Source of the DNA: an uncultured Ectothiorhodospiraceae bacterium
GTDB taxonomy: Bacteria > Pseudomonadota > Gammaproteobacteria > Nevskiales > Oceanococcaceae
Length of the DNA: 64,000 bases
NCBI GenBank assembly: GCA_937141935.1
Contig: CAKZQS010000040.1
Location: 124,001-188,000 of the forward strand
Direction of reading: 5' to 3'
Shown here in pieces: positions 31,356 to 41,100 of the stretch. The position numbers and the translations under genes are program-made. The notes beneath the pieces were generated by a model, which was not told the origin of the DNA, did not search any database, and worked only from the letters and a program-made list of their open reading frames with translations. Position 1 is the stretch's first letter; each line of letters begins with the position of its first letter.

Positions 31356-31864
31356 GCCGATGGGCTGTCCCGATCGAGGCGCCAGAACTGCCCGCGGCGC
31401 CTGCTGCGCCAGAGGCCGGGTCGCTGGCGCTGTTCGGGCTGTCCGGGTGGCCACACTCCAGGAGCGCCGATGGCGAACTGCGGCCGATGGGTGGGGAGCC
31501 GGCTGTCGCCGTTGTGGCGGACGAGGCGCTCACGGCCCGCAGCGTCATCCGCGTCTATGACGACGGCGGCGTGATTCGCGCTGAGCTCGCCAGCGCGGCG
31601 GCCGGTGGCGCACGCGGCAACGCCTTTGCGACCGCGGCCATCGCCCAAGGGGCAACCGGCAAAGCGCTCGCAGGCGGTTTCCTGACGGGGTTTTCGGGGC
31701 TGACCCCTCGGGCCACCTACTACATGGCCACCACTCCGGGCGGGATTACGCTGACGCCAGCCTCGAATGCTGGCGCGCTGATCCACCGCGTCGGCCGGGC
31801 CGCTACCGCTTCCGTCATGCAGATCGGGTTCAGCACCTGGCCAATCCTGACGGTCCAGGCCTAG
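31352..31864 (+). CDS. Small appendage protein (170 aa)
   Basis: Coupled to the fibre gene by ATGA. An Ala/Pro-rich N-terminus is followed by a beta-rich body (EALTARSVIRVYDDGGVIRA, GFLTGFSGLTPRATYYMATT) and a C-terminal GALIHRVGRAATASVMQIG. The pattern 'G.LTP...YY....G.IT..P....G..I..VG.A.....L.I' is common at the ends of tail fibre proteins. It is plausibly a receptor-binding tip or a chaperone-like accessory encoded downstream of the fibre. Confidence 0.65.
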   Translation: MSRWAVPIEAPELPAAPAAPEAGSLALFGLSGWPHSRSADGELRPMGGEPAVAVVADEALTARSVIRVYDDGGVIRAELASAAAGGARGNAFATAAIAQGATGKALAGGFLTGFSGLTPRATYYMATTPGGITLTPASNAGALIHRVGRAATASVMQIGFSTWPILTVQA

Positions 31865-31866
31865 CG

Positions 31867-32067
31867 ATGCCGACCGCGCAGCACTACATCGTCTGCCTGT
31901 CCTGCCGGGAGCAGCACACGGTAGACCGCGCCGTGGCCCTGGCCGCTGGCGACCCGGACCCGCTCGACCCCGATGTGGGGCTGTTCACGGATCAGGAGGC
32001 GGCAGCCCAGCATTCCGTGGACACGGGGCATGTGCTGACGTCCCAGCCTGTCACGCGCTGGGAGTAG
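31867..32067 (+). CDS. Small protein with CxxC (66 aa)
   Basis: A short frame with CLSCREQHTVDR, no recognisable family. Separated from the appendage gene by 2 bases, with no good ribosome-binding site of its own, so it is probably coupled. Good codon usage supports it as a gene. Confidence 0.55.
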   Translation: MPTAQHYIVCLSCREQHTVDRAVALAAGDPDPLDPDVGLFTDQEAAAQHSVDTGHVLTSQPVTRWE

Positions 32068-32070
32068 CGG

Positions 32071-34845
32071 ATGGCTGTCTACAAAGGCGTTGCGCGAATC
32101 CGCATTAACGACCTGCTTGGCGCCAGCCTCTTTCGGGCCTCGCTCGCGACGGCAAACAATGATCCCGATGTGCTTGGGTCCGACCGGGCCGTGTGGGAGC
32201 TTGCAGCCGGGCAGTCGGTAACGCTGCGCCTCCGCATTATCTCGACCGGCAGCAACCCCGTCGTCGTCGCGCGGGTTTACTACGAGACGGGCACAGGCAC
32301 GCTGATCCGGCAACTGCGTAACTCGACTTCGGGGTCAGGCACCCTCACCTACACCTTCTACGCAACGGATGACGGCACGGCTACGGGCACACCTTGCGTC
32401 GGCACGATGCGGCTCTATGTGCGGGCCTACCGGGAAGGGAGCCTCAACGACTTCGACATCGACTCGGATGGCAATGTGAGTGGCCCGGCCCTTGGTGGTA
32501 GTGCCGGGTACACGGACCAGGGCGTCTTGCGCGCCTACATCGACAACCCCACCTTGAGCCACTTGGGCTACCCCGCCGGCAGCCAGCACGCCTATGGCGC
32601 GGCGGGCGATGAGTTTGCGTCGTTGCGCGTCGGGTACACGCCGCCTCCGACGATCCGAGGGCATGAGCAGACTCTGCTTCGCGCGCTGACGGAAAGCGGG
32701 GGGGTTGCCGGCGGCGGGACGACACAGCTAGTCAGTGCCGGCGGCACATCCGACCACAGCGTGAGGGTCGATGAGCTTGCCTTTAACTCCGCGCTTGAAA
32801 GCTGCGGGGCGCGTGTGCTGCCTGTCGGCACCGCGCTGATCGTCCCTGACAGCGAGCCAGGGATGCTGTGGACCCGGTTCGTCGCGGACACGGGGCAGGT
32901 TCAGTCTGGCGACGGCGTGCAGGTCGCCAACCTGTTTGACGTAGACCCCCGCCTGACCGCCGGCATCGTGCAGCCCACGCCTGACAGTGGGCTGGCCAAC
33001 ATCGGAGACGCGATCAGCGTCAGCATGCAGGTCACGAACAGCCGCGACGAGCTTCTGACGCGACCCCTGACCACGGTGCTGCGGGACAGCACGGGCGCCA
33101 CCATCGTCGGCAACACCCAAACCGGCCCGAGCTACACGCAATCGCACCAGCTTGTCGCCGGCGATGACGCCACGGCTGACACCACTGGCGCGCAATGGAC
33201 GCTGGAGGTCGAGCCCGTGACCGTGGCGACCGTTCAGGTCAACGCGATCCGGGTCAGCACCTTTCGCGTGTTCCACAGCGCCAACGGCCTGCCGGGCTTT
33301 GACGCGAACCTCGCCGACGGGATGCTGACCAGCGCAGAGACAACGACCAGCGATGACGGCGGGGGCGGCGACCGCAGCCTGCTCAACCGGGGCGAGGAGT
33401 GCCGACTGATCGGGTATGTCTACCGAGCCGACGGCGGCTACTGGACTCGCCCGCTCGATATGCGCGTCATTGCCGACGACAACAGCGAGGAGGATCAGCA
33501 GAGCGTCAGCCCCCTGCTGGGGCAGATCGACTATACCTACACGACGGCGATGGATGACCGAGCCAACCCGACGGGCCGGGCCAAGCACGCACGGATCGCG
33601 GACACCGACGGCAACATCGAGGTCAACGCGCCTGACCAGTGGAACCTGAGCAGTCGCTACCGGCGCACGGTGGTCAAGGTCCGGGTGGGCGACGAGAACG
33701 GCGATGATGGGCGCCTGGGGGGTGTGTTCCCGCTGGCAGCCTTCAACCGCGACAGCGGCGAGCAGCCTGTGTACATCGAGGTCGAGGTGCGCTACTTCCG
33801 CGACACCCTGCTCGCGAACACGACGATCACCGCCGAGGCCCGCAACGATGTGCTGGGCGTGGAGGATTCGCAGAGCGTCACAACCGACGCCAACGGCATT
33901 GCCGCCTGGAGCTATCAGATCGGGCAGGGCGATAAGGCGACACCGGCCAACGGCAAGCTAGTGCCATCGTTGAGCCCGAAGCACCCGCACGTTTACGACG
34001 CCGGCAACGACAGCGCACAGCTTCCCGATTGGTGGGGCGTCACCGAGCATGTATGGCTGGACGCGCATGACCAGCGCGCCGAGGTGTTGAGCAAGGACAC
34101 CTGGAACCCGGCCAACCCACAGGACGGCAGCGAGGACGCGAACGAGGAGCCGGTGGGCTACGTTCTGCTGGGCGACGAAATGTGGCTGTCGGTGCATGCG
34201 ATGGGCGTGCGCCTGGACCGCGAGCTACAGACCAGCGGCAACGCCATCACGCAGACGCTCAAGGCGCCCAACGGGTCCGCGCATGTCATGCAGCAGACCG
34301 ACACCGGCGCCGACGGCTGGAGCGCGCCTTGGAACGCCGCTTTTACGACGCCGCAGTCAGAAAACTGGAGCCATGAGGCGGCTTTCGCTTTCGAGGGCAA
34401 CAGCAACACCGTCGCTGACGCGATCACTGTCATCACACCGCGCACCAACAACCTGGTGCCCATCCTGGTTGTGCCAAACATTCTCGAGCCAGACACGGCG
34501 CTTGGCATCCAGCTGCGCACCGAGAAGGATGACCTCGCGATTGAGCCAGACAGCGTGCCGACCTTCCGGGTGATGGATCCGAGTACGTCGCCCTGGACGG
34601 AGCTAGCCGCAGGCAACTTCACAAGCGACGCGAGCGGCTTTGAGGAAGCCAATGGCTCCGAATACACCGCGGCGGTGGCAAGCGCTGCGCTACCGTCCGC
34701 CGGGGCAGTGGCTGTTATCGCGGATGCCAAAATCTCCGGCAGCAAGATCCGAGTCCGGGCGCCGGTCTGGATCGGCCGAACAGCACCGGATTCGTATGTG
34801 GACTTCGACCCGGCCGGCGAGCAATGGCTCAGGTACGTCGCATGA
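32071..34845 (+). CDS. Large beta-rich appendage protein (924 aa)
   Basis: Unrecognised, Cys-poor virion protein. Several immunoglobulin-like stretches can be seen: VWELAAGQSVTLRLRIISTG, RVYYETGTGTLIRQLRNSTS near the start, then repeated units with Asp/Thr-rich strands such as DAISVSMQVTNSRDELLTRP, TPRTNNLVPILVVPNILEPD, and an Ig-like unit near 560 (VYIEVEVRYFRDTLLANTT). No catalytic motif and no signal peptide. Size, position and composition suit a side fibre or host-binding decoration. No assembly chaperone is found next to it, unless the small protein just before serves. Confidence 0.6.
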   Translation: MAVYKGVARIRINDLLGASLFRASLATANNDPDVLGSDRAVWELAAGQSVTLRLRIISTGSNPVVVARVYYETGTGTLIRQLRNSTSGSGTLTYTFYATDDGTATGTPCVGTMRLYVRAYREGSLNDFDIDSDGNVSGPALGGSAGYTDQGVLRAYIDNPTLSHLGYPAGSQHAYGAAGDEFASLRVGYTPPPTIRGHEQTLLRALTESGGVAGGGTTQLVSAGGTSDHSVRVDELAFNSALESCGARVLPVGTALIVPDSEPGMLWTRFVADTGQVQSGDGVQVANLFDVDPRLTAGIVQPTPDSGLANIGDAISVSMQVTNSRDELLTRPLTTVLRDSTGATIVGNTQTGPSYTQSHQLVAGDDATADTTGAQWTLEVEPVTVATVQVNAIRVSTFRVFHSANGLPGFDANLADGMLTSAETTTSDDGGGGDRSLLNRGEECRLIGYVYRADGGYWTRPLDMRVIADDNSEEDQQSVSPLLGQIDYTYTTAMDDRANPTGRAKHARIADTDGNIEVNAPDQWNLSSRYRRTVVKVRVGDENGDDGRLGGVFPLAAFNRDSGEQPVYIEVEVRYFRDTLLANTTITAEARNDVLGVEDSQSVTTDANGIAAWSYQIGQGDKATPANGKLVPSLSPKHPHVYDAGNDSAQLPDWWGVTEHVWLDAHDQRAEVLSKDTWNPANPQDGSEDANEEPVGYVLLGDEMWLSVHAMGVRLDRELQTSGNAITQTLKAPNGSAHVMQQTDTGADGWSAPWNAAFTTPQSENWSHEAAFAFEGNSNTVADAITVITPRTNNLVPILVVPNILEPDTALGIQLRTEKDDLAIEPDSVPTFRVMDPSTSPWTELAAGNFTSDASGFEEANGSEYTAAVASAALPSAGAVAVIADAKISGSKIRVRAPVWIGRTAPDSYVDFDPAGEQWLRYVA

Positions 34846-35231
34846 TGACGCCGGACCTACGCCCCGCCTCCATCCGCGCCTACTGGCCGGTCCTGCAGCC
34901 GCTGTTTGCCCGGGCGCTGCGCGGTGACGACGACACGCCTGAGTCGATTTACACGCGGGTGGCGGCTGGCGATGCCTCGCTTTTCGTCGGGGATGGCGCC
35001 GCCTTCGTGCTGACCGCCGGCGTCGGCCGGGCCGTCCCCACCGTTCGGGTGTGGCTCATGGTCTCGTGGGGCCCGCATGGCGCGACAGACCGCCATCTGC
35101 CGGCGCTCGTAGACCTGGCCCGAGCCAACGGCGCGCGCCGTCTGGTGTTCACCAGCTGTCGTCGGGGCTGGGCGCGCAAGGTAAAGTGTGGTAACGGCGA
35201 CGCTTGGACAACCTACATTCTGAGGATTTGA
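34842..35231 (+). CDS. GNAT-like small protein of the late operon
   Basis: 129 residues from the ATG at 34,842, overlapping the previous stop. The order helix, strand FVGDGAAFVLTAG, strand TVRVWLMVSWGP and helix LPALVDLARANGARRLVFTS resembles a shortened GNAT acetyltransferase fold such as occurs next to podovirus ejection-protein genes, although the acetyl-CoA loop (RxxGxG/A) is not convincing. Function unknown. It may be structural. Confidence 0.45.
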   Translation: MMTPDLRPASIRAYWPVLQPLFARALRGDDDTPESIYTRVAAGDASLFVGDGAAFVLTAGVGRAVPTVRVWLMVSWGPHGATDRHLPALVDLARANGARRLVFTSCRRGWARKVKCGNGDAWTTYILRI

Positions 35232-35234
35232 GCG

Positions 35235-35852
35235 ATGGGAATGAAAGGTGGTGAGGTCGGCGAGACCGGCCTGAGCAAGGAGGTCGCCAGCGCCCGCGAG
35301 CGCGTCCGGGCGGATCTGAATGAGCGATGGCGCCCGCTGCAGTCGCGCTACATCGCCGACGTCATGGACACCAGCGACGAAACGGCTCGCGCGCAGGCCG
35401 ACACCACGGTGGCGCGGGCTGAGGCCTTTGACCGCGTGCGGGATCGCAATGAGGTCACGCTCGCCCGCGTCGGGGCCCGGCCGGGATCTGGCCGCCACGC
35501 GAAGGGCATTGTGCCCGGGGCTGACGAGGGCATTGCCGGTGGCAAGCAGGCCGTGGCCTCGCTGGACGCGGTCGAGTCCGGCGCCGCCGGCCGCAAGGCG
35601 GTAGTGGCCGCGCGGGGCATGCAGCAGCGCGATGAGGCGCTGTTTGGGCTCGACAACCTCGCCACGGTGGCTGAGCAACGCGCCCAAGCCGATGCGGCCG
35701 CCAAGCGTGCGAGCAGTTCCGGTCTCATCCAGACCGGCCTGACCCTGGCGGGCATGGCAGCTGGCGGCCCCGCGGGCGCCAAGGTCGGCAGCGTGGCCGG
35801 CCAGGCGGTCGGCGGTTCGATCGAAGACGATGCAACCTTGGGGGTGGTGTGA
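35235..35852 (+). CDS. Ejection-type internal virion protein with glycine zipper
   Basis: 205 residues. Charged alpha-helical protein (EVASARERVRADLNERWRP, ERVRDRNEVTLARVGARPGS-type helix) with a C-terminal glycine-zipper helix about residues 168-198 (GLIQTGLTLAGMAAGGPAGA then KVGSVAGQAVGG). Such hydrophobic Gly/Ala segments insert in membranes. Internal core proteins of podoviruses (P22 gp7, gp16, gp20) have a similar plan and cross the envelope ahead of DNA. Placed right before three other helical small genes and the giant protein gene. Confidence 0.6.
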   Translation: MGMKGGEVGETGLSKEVASARERVRADLNERWRPLQSRYIADVMDTSDETARAQADTTVARAEAFDRVRDRNEVTLARVGARPGSGRHAKGIVPGADEGIAGGKQAVASLDAVESGAAGRKAVVAARGMQQRDEALFGLDNLATVAEQRAQADAAAKRASSSGLIQTGLTLAGMAAGGPAGAKVGSVAGQAVGGSIEDDATLGVV

Positions 35853-36196
35853 TGGACGCACTCGAGCGCCTGGCTGCGGTCTACCGCAGCGATTACCTCG
35901 ACTACTTCGCCCGGCTCAAGCCGGTTCAGGATGAAGTGCTCACCGAGGCCTACAACCCCGAAATGCGGCGCGCGGAGCAGGGGGCCAGCCTGGACCTGGT
36001 GAACCAGCAGGCGCAGGCCACGGCCGGCACCGGCGCACGCCGACTGGCGAGTATGGGGGTCACGCTGAGCGCCGAGCAGCAGGCGTCCCAGGACCGGATT
36101 GATCGCCACAAGCTCAGCCTGGCGCAGGTCGACGCGATCAACCGTGGGGCGCGCAACTACGATGACCGCACGCGGGCGCTGGTCGGTGGCCGGTAA
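35852..36196 (+). CDS. Small helical virion protein (114 aa)
   Basis: The ATG overlaps the previous stop. Nearly all alpha-helical, with AVYRSDYLDYFARLKPVQDE, EAYNPEMRRAEQGASLDLVN and TGARRLASMGVTLSAEQQAS. No Cys, highly charged. It resembles small internal proteins of podovirus heads. Likely co-packaged and ejected with the giant protein. Confidence 0.6.
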   Translation: MDALERLAAVYRSDYLDYFARLKPVQDEVLTEAYNPEMRRAEQGASLDLVNQQAQATAGTGARRLASMGVTLSAEQQASQDRIDRHKLSLAQVDAINRGARNYDDRTRALVGGR

Positions 36197-36232
36197 CTTC
36201 GGCCGCACCACACTCATCCCAGGAGCACGACG

Positions 36233-36619
36233 ATGACCAGTCTCATTACGCTCGCCGATGCCCAGCGACGCACGGCCAACCGGCTTGACGCGAGCGGTGC
36301 CGCGCGCGATGACGCCCGCGAGGACCACAACGCCCGCGTGAAGGCCGCGAACAAGGCGGCAGCCCTGTCCACGGTCTCCGCCGCCGCCGGCATGGCACAC
36401 GGCCGGCACCACGCCACGAAGACGCCACCCATCACGCCGCAGAAGGGTGCGCCGCCGATTCCTGACGGCGCCGTGACGCTGGACGCCGCGCCGGCGGCCG
36501 CCAAGGTCGAGCGGCCGGCGGCGCAGGCGGAGACCGCTGCGCAGCCCGCCGGCGATGACGCCGGGTGGGGCGCCGGCCTTGGGGCGGCGGCGGGGATCCT
36601 TGGCGATCCGGCTTTCTAG
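36233..36619 (+). CDS. Small helical virion protein with glycine-rich tail (128 aa)
   Basis: Helical N-terminus (TLADAQRRTANRLDASGAAR), Ala-rich body, Pro-rich linker (ATKTPPITPQKGAPPIPDGA) and a Gly/Ala tail WGAGLGAAAGILGDP. RBS AGGAGC before the ATG. The hydrophobic Gly/Ala end again suggests membrane contact during DNA ejection. Family unrecognised. Confidence 0.55.
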   Translation: MTSLITLADAQRRTANRLDASGAARDDAREDHNARVKAANKAAALSTVSAAAGMAHGRHHATKTPPITPQKGAPPIPDGAVTLDAAPAAAKVERPAAQAETAAQPAGDDAGWGAGLGAAAGILGDPAF

Positions 36620-36629
36620 GGGATAGGCC

Positions 36630-38117
36630 ATGAACGAACGACGCAAGTACACCCCCGGCCAGGCCGCGCAGGATGCGCTGACAGCCTTCATGCGGGGCTT
36701 CACGTTCTCCGAGGGCATCGCCGACCGGGAGCGCCAGCGCGAGCGCCAGGCCGAGAACGACCGATGGACGCGCGAGCAGCGCGGGCAGCAGCGCAAGGTA
36801 TGGGATCGCACCCAGCAGCAGTGGGACTACGAGGACGCGACCCGCGAGACCCCCGAGCAGGTGCAGGAGCGGCGCACCGAGGAAGGGCGCGGCCGCCGGC
36901 TGCTCAACGATGCGCGCCAACTCTCGCTGGACAGCGCCCCGTCGCCGGAGGAAGCCCGCGCGGCTCGCGGCCGGAAAGCGCAGCTGGACGACCTCAACAT
37001 TGAGGGCGCGCGGGAAGCCAACCGGGGCGCCCGGGAGGGCAATGACCGCGCCGCGGCGAATCATTCCGAGAAGCAGCAGCGCCAGCGGGTGCTCGCCGGC
37101 CGGCGCCTTTTGCAGTCCCCCATCGGCGAATCCCTGCGACAGCCCGAAAGCCGGGCGGCATGGATCGACATGGGCGGGCGCATGCTCCGCGGGGAGCGCC
37201 TGGCCGCCGGCGTGACGAGCGAGCAGGTGCTGGACTACGCCAACCAGATGTTCTCGCGAGAGCTGCAGCGCGGCGTGGGCGACGCCGCACCGAACGGGGG
37301 GAAGATCACAGGCAAGCGCATCGTGGCCGCCTACATGGACGGCGATAGCTATGTGCTCGAGCTCGACGTCGAGGCCGTCGACGCGAAGGGCAACCCCTAC
37401 AACTACCGCGCGCCGGTGACGAAGGGCCGCACTTCCGAGGACACCGACGAAGTGCTGCGCCTGCCGCGCCGGGTCATCGAAGACCGCGTGCAGGCGATGG
37501 CCGCCCTGGCTCACGACATTGAGGCCGCAGGGGGCTATGACGAGGCGCTGGCCCGCACCGAAGCGATGTATCTCGAGTCCGGGGGCAAGCCGGCGGATCT
37601 CGACCCGACCGCCCGCGGCAAGATCAGCGCCAAGTCGCAGTACCTGAATGAGGTCGCGCAGCTGGTCGGCGGCGACATGCAGCGGGCGCTGGCCATCGTG
37701 GAGTCGGGCGACCTGACCACCACCGCGGCGAACATCGCGGCCAAGCTCAAAGAGGATCGGCGCGAGAAGCGCACCTATGACGTGGTGCTGCAGGACGTTC
37801 TCGGCATGCTGACCCGGGCCCGCGACGAGCAATACGGCATCCGGCAGCGCGGCGGCGCGGGCAATGGCGGCCCAGTGCGGGGCGAGCAGCAGGCGCGGCC
37901 GCAGCAGCAGCGCGGCACCAGCGGCGCGCAGCAGCAGCAGCCGGCCCGGCACACGCTGCCGCCCGAATCGCCCGGCGCGCTGTATCGCGCCCCGGATGGC
38001 AGCGAGCACGGCTTCCCGGCCGGGCAGCCGCCGCCGGATGGCTACGAATACCTTGGCGAGATCCCGCCCGGCACGCCCCTGGTTCAGGCCGACGACGGCT
38101 GGACCATCGCACTCTGA
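36630..38117 (+). CDS. Ejection-type internal virion protein (495 aa)
   Basis: Long helical protein: an N-terminal Arg/Gln/Glu-rich charged rod (residues 30-100, GIADRERQRERQAENDRWT), a central mixed domain with IGESLRQPESRAAWIDMGGR, GKRIVAAYMDGDSYVLELDV, and helices up to residue 410, then a Gln/Pro-rich C-terminal tail ending in IPPGTPLVQADDGWTIAL. Podovirus internal proteins of this size form part of the tube by which DNA crosses the envelope. Not clearly homologous to P22 gp20 by eye. The giant protein gene begins 8 bases after its stop. Confidence 0.6.
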   Translation: MNERRKYTPGQAAQDALTAFMRGFTFSEGIADRERQRERQAENDRWTREQRGQQRKVWDRTQQQWDYEDATRETPEQVQERRTEEGRGRRLLNDARQLSLDSAPSPEEARAARGRKAQLDDLNIEGAREANRGAREGNDRAAANHSEKQQRQRVLAGRRLLQSPIGESLRQPESRAAWIDMGGRMLRGERLAAGVTSEQVLDYANQMFSRELQRGVGDAAPNGGKITGKRIVAAYMDGDSYVLELDVEAVDAKGNPYNYRAPVTKGRTSEDTDEVLRLPRRVIEDRVQAMAALAHDIEAAGGYDEALARTEAMYLESGGKPADLDPTARGKISAKSQYLNEVAQLVGGDMQRALAIVESGDLTTTAANIAAKLKEDRREKRTYDVVLQDVLGMLTRARDEQYGIRQRGGAGNGGPVRGEQQARPQQQRGTSGAQQQQPARHTLPPESPGALYRAPDGSEHGFPAGQPPPDGYEYLGEIPPGTPLVQADDGWTIAL

Positions 38118-38125
38118 GGCCTGAC

Positions 38126-41100
38126 ATGCAGAAAATTCGCTGGCACGGGCCGGTCGCGCAGCAGCAAGACGAGCCGCAGCAGCCCGCGGAGCAGCAGGGC
38201 CGGCGCGTGCAGTGGCACGGCCCGGTCATCGACAACGAGCCGGAAGGCATCGGCGCGCGCAGCAGCGAGGCCCTGGAGAAGGGTGCGAAGCAGACGCTGC
38301 AGAGCCTGCGCATGTCGCGGTTCGTCATGGCGGGGGATGAAGACCCGGCTCAGCTGGCCGCAGACCTCGAGCGCTCCATCCGGGAGCGGTCGGCGCGCGG
38401 CCGGGTGATGACCCGGGGGCAATACGAGACCCGGCGCGCGATCGGCGAGTTTGACGACAGCGAAGGGTTTGTCGACTCGGTGGTGGAGGGTGCGCAGGCG
38501 GTGGGCACGGCCCTGCGGCACGCGGATGACACGCTGGTGGGCACCGTCGAGCAGGCCCCGAACATGGTCCCGAGCCTCGTCGGTGCCGGCGTGGGGGCGG
38601 CCGGCGGCGCGAAGGTTGGGGCGCTGGGCGGCCCCAAGGGCGCAGCGGCTGGCGCAGCGGTCGGCGCGTATGCCGGCATGGCGGGAGGGACCGCTATCAC
38701 CGAGCTCGGCGCGGAGGTGGAAGAAACCATCCTCGAGCGCCTGGGCGAGCAAAACCTGCCGCCGACAGCCGGCAACATCGCCGCGCTGCTTTCAGATCCA
38801 GCCTTCATGTCGATGGCCCGGGCGCGGGGCCTGAAGAAGGGCGTGACCATCGCCGCCATCGACGCGGCCACGATGAAACTGTCCGGCCTGATCGCCACGC
38901 GGCCGAATCGCGTGGCAGCGCAGCGCCGCGACGACCTCGCCGGCGTGGAGCCGGAGGATGTTGTATCCGAGGTGCGCCCCAGCCTGGCCAACCAGGTCGC
39001 GCACTCCGGCGCGGCCGCGGCGGTGGATGTCGTGGGGGAGGGCGCGGGGGAGGCCGCCAGCCAATACGTCGCGCGCGGCGAGGTCAGCAAAGGCGAAGCG
39101 CTCGAGGAAGGCATCTACGGCCTGGGCTCGGCCGCCGTGGACACCACCATCGGCGCGCTGCTGGAGCGCATGCCGGCGCCCGACCGCCAGTGGACCGAGG
39201 CCCTGAACCAGAGCGGCCAGATCAACCCGAACCTGATTACCGTCCTGGCGGACACGGCCATGCGAGCGGGCGACCAGGCCGGCCCCGAGGGTGTGGGTCT
39301 CATCGCCGCGGTCGATGGCGCCGACGATGCGGAGCTGCAGCGGGTCTCGCCGCGCTACGCGAACCTGCGCCAGACGCTGAGCGAGGCTGCGGCCAAGGCG
39401 GCGCTGCGCACCGAGCTCGAGTACATCGCGTGGAGCGATGCTGAGCAGGCCCAGCGCGAGCGGCGCCGCGGTCCCGAGCCGCAGCAGGGTGGTGATGGGG
39501 AGCGCGCCCGGGCGGCTGATGAGCCGGCCATCGTGGGTGGCGCCCTGCCGATGCCGGGGGAGCCGGGCGCCGTGATTTCGCCCGCCGCGGATTCTGTGGC
39601 CGTGGATACCTCATCCGACGGTAAGCAGGCTAACGGCGGAAACGGTAGACTCCCCGGCGACGACGCAAGTGGAGGGCAATCCCTGCGGCGTATCGGAGAA
39701 GACCGGGAAACCATCGAGGGCGCGCAAAGCCCCGAGGAAGTAGCAACAAATGATGATCTGCAAGCCGACCGTTCCCTCCCTGACCCAGCTGCGGGTCGCG
39801 CAGGAAACGGAGGTGCTGACGATGGAGGAAGCCGTGGCGCTGTCGACGCTGGTGCCCAAGATGCGCCGCCGCGCCAAGAAACGGGGCCTGGAGGCCCTGC
39901 TGTCGACGGTGCCGAGCGAGTTGCGCGAGGCCTACGGCCGGCTCTGCCTTTTCGTGACGCCCCCGATCAGCCACGCGCTGCACTAGGCGACGACGAGCGC
40001 GCCCCAGACGCAGATGCGGGGCAGGAGTTCGCGCTCGAGCAGCAGACCGAGGCGAGCCGTCGCGCCGACGAGGACCGCGAGCAGCAGCGCCAGCAGGAAC
40101 TCGAGGCCGAAGGCGAGCGCGCTGAACAGATCCGCCGGAGTGAGGCTGAGGCCGATTCGTTCACGCTGAGCGGGTCCGAGGCCGAAGCGGACCAGGCGCG
40201 CGCCGCCGGGCAGAGCGACATCTTCGACGCCCTCGCGCAGGAGGCGGCCACGTCGCCCGCCAACGATCGGCCGGAGCCGACGCCGGCGCAAATCGAGGCT
40301 GGCAACTACCGCAAGGGCCATGCCGCGCTGCAGGGCCTGCAACTGTCGATCGAGAACCCCCGCGGTTCGACGCGCCGCGGGGTGGATGCCGGCGGCCGGG
40401 CCTGGGCGGTCGAAATGCGTGACCACTACGGCTACATCCGCGGCACCAAGGGGCGCGACAAGGAGCACATCGACGTGTTCGTGGGCGACTCCCCGGAGTC
40501 GGAGCGCGCGTGGGTGATCGACCAGGTCGACCCCGAGACCGGCGAGTTCGATGAGCACAAGGTCATGCTCGGCTACCGCAACCGTGCGGAGGCGCGGGAG
40601 GCCTACCGCCGCAACTACGCGCCGGGGTGGCGCGGCATGGGCGCCATCACAGAGGTGTCGGTGCCTGACCTGCGCAAGTGGCTGGAGAAGCCGCGTCGCG
40701 CGCCGATGGCGCGGCGCACGGCGGCGCAGCGCATGGACGATAAGCGCCTGTCGCTCGGTGACTACCGCGCGGATCTCGAGCGCATGAGCCGGGAGGGCGG
40801 GTGGTTGTCGGAGGGGGGGCACATCATCCGCGACCCGCGCACCGACGACGTCACGGGCCGGACGCCTTGGGTGCCGCGCGCCGAATGGTTCCCGGACGTC
40901 CAGCGCGCTGCGCGGCTGCCCAACAACCGCCACGGCAAGGCCACGCAAGAGGCCGCCGAGAAGGCGCTCGACGGCCGCCCGATGACCGCAGCTGAGCGCG
41001 AGCACGTCGCCCACATGCTGGACTACATCACCGAACTCGAGGAAGCGGCGACCGCGGCCGGCCTCAGCCCGCCGGATCCATTCGGCATGGCCGCGGACAT

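Noticed and set aside
36432-38009. 525-codon minus-strand frame over the ejection-protein genes
   Set aside because: Shadow with low-complexity composition.
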